Origin: Paraburkholderia largidicola
GTDB taxonomy: Bacteria; Pseudomonadota; Gammaproteobacteria; Burkholderiales; Burkholderiaceae
Length of the DNA stretch: 64,000 nucleotides
Direction of reading: 5' to 3'
NCBI RefSeq assembly: GCF_013426895.1
Contig: NZ_AP023175.1
Location: forward strand, 1,674,001 to 1,738,000
The position numbers were made by a program, and so were the translations under genes. Shown here piece by piece: positions 61,036 through 64,000 of the stretch (positions are counted from its first letter, which is position 1; each line of letters starts with the position of its first letter). Under the pieces are notes generated by a model. That model saw only the letters and a program-made list of their open reading frames with translations. It searched no databases and was not told where the DNA came from.

Positions 61036-61770
61036 TCAGTAGCGGATCACCATCGGCAGTTGCGCGCTGTCGCGCGGATCGTCATCGGGCAGCATGACGG
61101 CGCTGCCCGCCGCGATGCGGCGCGCGCTCCATAGCACCGCAAAAGCATCGAGCACGTCGTCTTTCTGCGCGTGCCTCGCAACACGACCGTCAAGCGCAGT
61201 CTGCAACTCGGCGCCGAAGACAGGAGCAAGCAAGGCTCGTCTTTCCGCATGCCCGGCTTCCGACGTTTTGCCCTCTTTGAGTCCGGCCGCCTCACCGCCC
61301 TGCTCGATCCGAAGCTGCATGAAGGCAAGCTCCGGATGGACCTCGAACACACGCGAAGCATCGCGTCTGCTATCGCGTAGCAATGCATCGACTTCGGCGA
61401 TCTTGCCGAGAACGTTGAAGGCCTGCTGCGAAATTCCCTTGCCCGTTGCTTCGCGGTTCAGATCACACGCCGTTCGATAATCCCCGATGCCAAGCGTCTG
61501 CCGCACGGGCGTCTGGAACACCGACGCACTGCGCGGCCACTTCAGCCGCTTCCTCGCTTCGGCATCGCACGCACGGTATCCCGTCGATGAAAGACCGATC
61601 GGCATATCGACGGCCACGATGGCGGGCGCCGGCGCCCACGCGAGCAACGCGGTAAACGATGCGCAGATGCGCGTCTCGATCTCGCCCGTGCGGGCGTGCT
61701 GCCTGACCGCGTACCAGCCGCCCTTGCAGCCGTCCACGCCGAGCAGGTCGGTTGTCTCTTCGTGCTTCAC
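61036..61770 (-). CDS. DUF429 family protein
   Basis: A 244-residue protein of the RNase H-like DUF429 family. 'DLLGVDGCKGGWYAVRQHAR' opens the fold; 'IVAVDMPIGLSSTGYRACDA' supplies the second acidic strand; 'RVFEVHPELAFMQLR' and 'KDDVLDAFAVLWSARR' complete the conserved acidic cluster. It may be a nuclease-like or predicted hydrolase. The GTG at 61770 begins the conserved part; upstream codons look non-coding, and the Shine-Dalgarno match (GGGAAA) is weak. Confidence 0.82.
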   Translation of the reverse strand: MKHEETTDLLGVDGCKGGWYAVRQHARTGEIETRICASFTALLAWAPAPAIVAVDMPIGLSSTGYRACDAEARKRLKWPRSASVFQTPVRQTLGIGDYRTACDLNREATGKGISQQAFNVLGKIAEVDALLRDSRRDASRVFEVHPELAFMQLRIEQGGEAAGLKEGKTSEAGHAERRALLAPVFGAELQTALDGRVARHAQKDDVLDAFAVLWSARRIAAGSAVMLPDDDPRDSAQLPMVIRY

Positions 61771-61940
61771 ACGTTTCCCGATTGATCGTTCCGAACCAGC
61801 GCCGGGCGCTGTCCGATATTCGAAAGCACTTGTCTGAACCACGCCGCGCCGGTCACTTAGACTGCCTTCATACGCTGCTTCACGTAACGTGAAGCAACAG
61901 GCGAACCCCATCGAATCCGACAGTTTCCGCAGGAGCGGCA

Positions 61941-62897
61941 ATGAAAGCGATCCAGTTCAATGCATTTGGCGGTCCCGAAGTCCTCGACCTCGTCGACCTG
62001 CCGACACCCACCGTCGACGCCGACAGCGCGATCGTGCAGGAAAAAGCCGCCTCGGTGAATCCGAGCGACGTGAAAAACCTCTCGGGCCATTTCGGCCACA
62101 CGACGCTGCCGCGCATCCCCGGCCGCGACTTCAGCGGCGTCGTCACGGAAGGCCCCGCCGAATGGATCGGCGCGGAAGTATGGGGCACGGGCGGCGACAT
62201 CGGCTTCACGCGCGACGGCACGCACGCGCAGTTCATCAAGATTCCCGTCGGCGCGCTGTCGCGCAAGCCGCGCACGCTCACGCACGAACAGGCCTCGGCG
62301 ATCGGCGTGAATTTCGTGGTCGCGTGGCTCGGCGTCGTCGATTATGCACAGCTCGTCGCGGGCGAAACGGTTGCCGTGATCGGCGCGAGCGGCGGCGTCG
62401 GCGGCGCGGTCGTGCAGATCGCGAAGTCACGCGGCTGCAAGGTGATCGCCGTCGATCGCCATGCGCCCGACGCGGACTCGCCCGCGGGGCGTCTGCTCGA
62501 CCACTATGTGCCGTTCGACGAGCACGCCGCGGAACGTGTGAAGGAACTCGGCGGCGCGGATGTCGTGTACGACGCCGTCGGCGGCGTTGCGTTCGAAACG
62601 GCGCTGAAACTCGCGAAGTGGCGCGGCCGCGTGGTCGAAATCAGCGCGACGGGCAAGCGGCGCGTCGAGTTCGACGTGATCGACTTCTATCACAACGAGA
62701 CGCAGCTGTTCGGCGCGGACAGCGCCAAGCTCGGCGCCGCGGATTCCGCGCGCCTGATGACGGAACTGGCCAGCGTGTTCGACAGCGGCGCATTGCAGGC
62801 GCCGTCGATCGCGCAGACCTTCCCGCTCGACCACGCGCGCGACGCTTACGTGGCCGTCGCGGGCGGCACGCGCGGGCGCGTCGTCATCACGATGTGA
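61941..62897 (+). CDS. Zinc-less quinone oxidoreductase / medium-chain alcohol dehydrogenase family
   Basis: A 318-residue medium-chain dehydrogenase/reductase. The N-terminal catalytic domain is 'ASVNPSDVKNLSGHFGHTTL' and 'IPGRDFSGVVTEGPAEWIGA'. NADPH binds at GASGGVGG (residues 148-155, 'VAVIGASGGVGGAVVQIAKS'). The Cys/His ligands of zinc enzymes are missing, so a quinone or enone reductase is likely. GCAGGAGC precedes the ATG. Divergent from DUF429, with the small XapX gene downstream. Confidence 0.88.
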   Translation: MKAIQFNAFGGPEVLDLVDLPTPTVDADSAIVQEKAASVNPSDVKNLSGHFGHTTLPRIPGRDFSGVVTEGPAEWIGAEVWGTGGDIGFTRDGTHAQFIKIPVGALSRKPRTLTHEQASAIGVNFVVAWLGVVDYAQLVAGETVAVIGASGGVGGAVVQIAKSRGCKVIAVDRHAPDADSPAGRLLDHYVPFDEHAAERVKELGGADVVYDAVGGVAFETALKLAKWRGRVVEISATGKRRVEFDVIDFYHNETQLFGADSAKLGAADSARLMTELASVFDSGALQAPSIAQTFPLDHARDAYVAVAGGTRGRVVITM

Positions 62898-62927
62898 CCA
62901 ACCCGATCCCTACAACCGGAGACTCGT

Positions 62928-63104
62928 ATGAAGCCGTATATCGTGTCGCTGGCGGCGGGTGTCGTCGTCGGACTGCTGTACAACATCGTCGATGTGAAAT
63001 CGCCCGCGCCGCCCATCGTCGCGCTGCTCGGCCTGCTCGGGATGGTCGCGGGCGAGCATGCGATTCCGTTCGTGCGCTCGCTGCTCGCTCACGTGGCGAG
63101 CTGA
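62928..63104 (+). CDS. XapX-domain small membrane protein (DUF1427)
   Basis: A 58-residue protein, below the size limit of most gene finders. It reads MKPYIVSLAAGVVVGLLYNI, then a second hydrophobic segment (PIVALLGLLGMVAGEHAIPF). The two-helix pattern with a PAPP turn and GMVxGE is the XapX domain. CCGGAG lies before the ATG. It lies 30 bases after the oxidoreductase and is probably co-transcribed. Confidence 0.88.
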   Translation: MKPYIVSLAAGVVVGLLYNIVDVKSPAPPIVALLGLLGMVAGEHAIPFVRSLLAHVAS

Positions 63105-63121
63105 AGCGCAACACGCGGCGC

Positions 63122-64000
63122 TTACTGCAAGCGTCCGTGCGCGCCCCGCATTTCGCGCGCACGCTCGAGCAACAGTTCACGTTCGCGAGCATTGCGCGTC
63201 ATCGATGCGGCGCGCTCGAACTCCCCGCGCGCCTCGTCGTTGCGGCCGAGCTTGGCGAGCAGATCACCGCGCACGCTCGGCAGCCAGTGATAGTTTTTCA
63301 GCGAAGGCTCGTCGGCAAGCCCATTGACGAGTTCGAGCGCAGCCATCGGGCCATACGCCATGCCGACGGCAACCGCGCGGTTCAGATCGACCACGGGCGA
63401 CGGCGCGACTTCGGCGAGCGCATCGTAGAGCGCGACGATCTGCGCCCAATCCGTTTCCGCCGCCGTGCGGGCGCGCGCATGGCACGCGGCGAGCGCGGCC
63501 TGCAATGTATAGGGACCGCTCATCCCGCCGAGCGCTTCCGAGCGTGCAAGCGCACTCAGCCCGCGACGGATCAGCAGCGGGTCCCAACGGCTGCGGTCCT
63601 GATCGGGCAGTAACACGGGCCGCCCCTGCGCATCGACGCGCGCATGCATGCGCGACGCCTGGATCTCCATCAGCGCGACCAGTCCGTACACTTCGCTTTC
63701 GTCGGGCATCAGACCGGCGAGCACGCGGCCGAGGCGCAGCGCTTCCTCGCACAGCGTCGGGCGCATCCAGTCGTCGCCCGCCGTCGCCGAATAGCCTTCG
63801 TTGAAGATCAGATAAATCACTTCGAGCACCGACGCGAGCCGCACCGCGCGATCGTTCGCCTGCGGCACTTCGAACGGCACCTTCGCCGCCGACAGCGTCT
63901 TCTTGGCGCGCACGATACGTTGCGCAATGGTCGGCTCGGGCACGAGGAACGCGCGCGCGATCTCATCCGTCGTCAGGCCGCCGAGCAGGCGCAGCGTGAG
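63122..64000 (-). CDS. COG4941-type sigma factor (DUF6596), 5' end cut by window
   Basis: The reading frame is open to the window edge, so the gene is partial; at least 292 residues are visible. The edge-proximal part is region 4 ('LTLRLLGGLTTDEIARAFLV' then 'PEPTIAQRIVRAKKTL'). It is followed by the long DUF6596 tail ('VLEVIYLIFNEGYSATAGDD', 'LIRRGLSALARSEALGG', 'VVDLNRAVAVGMAYGPMAAL') that marks this sigma group, usually paired with a YCII-domain protein. It converges on the XapX gene, leaving 17 bases. Confidence 0.88.
   Translation of the reverse strand, partial: LTLRLLGGLTTDEIARAFLVPEPTIAQRIVRAKKTLSAAKVPFEVPQANDRAVRLASVLEVIYLIFNEGYSATAGDDWMRPTLCEEALRLGRVLAGLMPDESEVYGLVALMEIQASRMHARVDAQGRPVLLPDQDRSRWDPLLIRRGLSALARSEALGGMSGPYTLQAALAACHARARTAAETDWAQIVALYDALAEVAPSPVVDLNRAVAVGMAYGPMAALELVNGLADEPSLKNYHWLPSVRGDLLAKLGRNDEARGEFERAASMTRNARERELLLERAREMRGAHGRLQ

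Overview
The window is high-GC DNA with strong Shine-Dalgarno sites and many 4-base ATGA stop/start overlaps. It carries a DUF4148 protein, tryptophan-rich YXWGXW-type envelope proteins and many LysR, LacI and AraC regulators. This fits a betaproteobacterium of the order Burkholderiales, probably Paraburkholderia or Caballeronia; that placement is inference. The gene content is accessory and catabolic, with no ribosomal, tRNA or core replication genes. A KfrA-like protein would suit a secondary chromosome or megaplasmid. No IS element, prophage or CRISPR array was seen.

Layout. 1-0.9 kb: ArsR regulator (apparently leaderless) plus an AHSA1/SRPBCC protein. 1.0-8.6 kb: a CoA-dependent catabolic locus (double CaiB/BaiF CoA-transferase, LysR, enoyl-CoA hydratase, SDR, MHS-type transporter, SCPx-like thiolase), tied together by three copies of a 31-bp element in its two divergent promoter regions. 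8.6-13.4 kb: fatty acid desaturase, an orphan sugar-type ABC binding protein with a divergent LacI regulator, and a LysR/VOC divergent pair. 13.4-20.9 kb: a second LacI regulator facing an operon of TRAP binding protein, fused TRAP permease, VOC enzyme, RuBisCO-like protein and DUF1537 sugar-acid kinase. This is the most novel-looking system here: probably uptake, phosphorylation and RuBisCO-like C-C cleavage or rearrangement of an unidentified sugar acid. 20.9-24.2 kb: a giant KfrA-type coiled-coil protein built of 70/77-residue repeats.

24.5-34.1 kb: iron region with a Fur-box-like site, FecI-type sigma, FecR, a FecA-type TonB receptor with STN domain, an exported protein of unknown function, a DUF4148 protein, a second TonB receptor with its own Fur-like boxes, then a lower-GC patch with small ORFs and a periplasmic metallo-beta-lactamase-fold protein. 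34.4-44.0 kb: a nine-gene operon for aerobic CoA-thioester degradation of 2-aminobenzoate (anthranilate) or salicylate, with a monooxygenase/Old Yellow fusion, SDR, MarR, an enoyl-CoA hydratase relative, acyl-CoA dehydrogenase, thioesterase, RidA-like protein, CoA ligase and a dienelactone hydrolase/SnoaL fusion. 44.1-50.2 kb: GST, DHA2 efflux pump with SnoaL partner, AraC, flavin reductase, DUF2252. 50.4-53.8 kb: two GNATs, a PemK/MazF toxin-antitoxin pair with a perfect palindromic operator, and two PhnB-like VOC proteins. 53.9-59.1 kb: YXWGXW-type proteins flanking an ECF sigma / anti-sigma / metal-sensor-like operon and a DUF1800-DUF1501 pair. 59.3-64.0 kb: low-affinity iron permease-like protein, AraC, DUF1330, DUF429, quinone oxidoreductase, XapX protein and a COG4941 sigma factor truncated by the window edge.

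Functions come from motifs and remembered families; no database search was run. Several start codons were moved inward to a start with a Shine-Dalgarno site, and this is stated in the entries.
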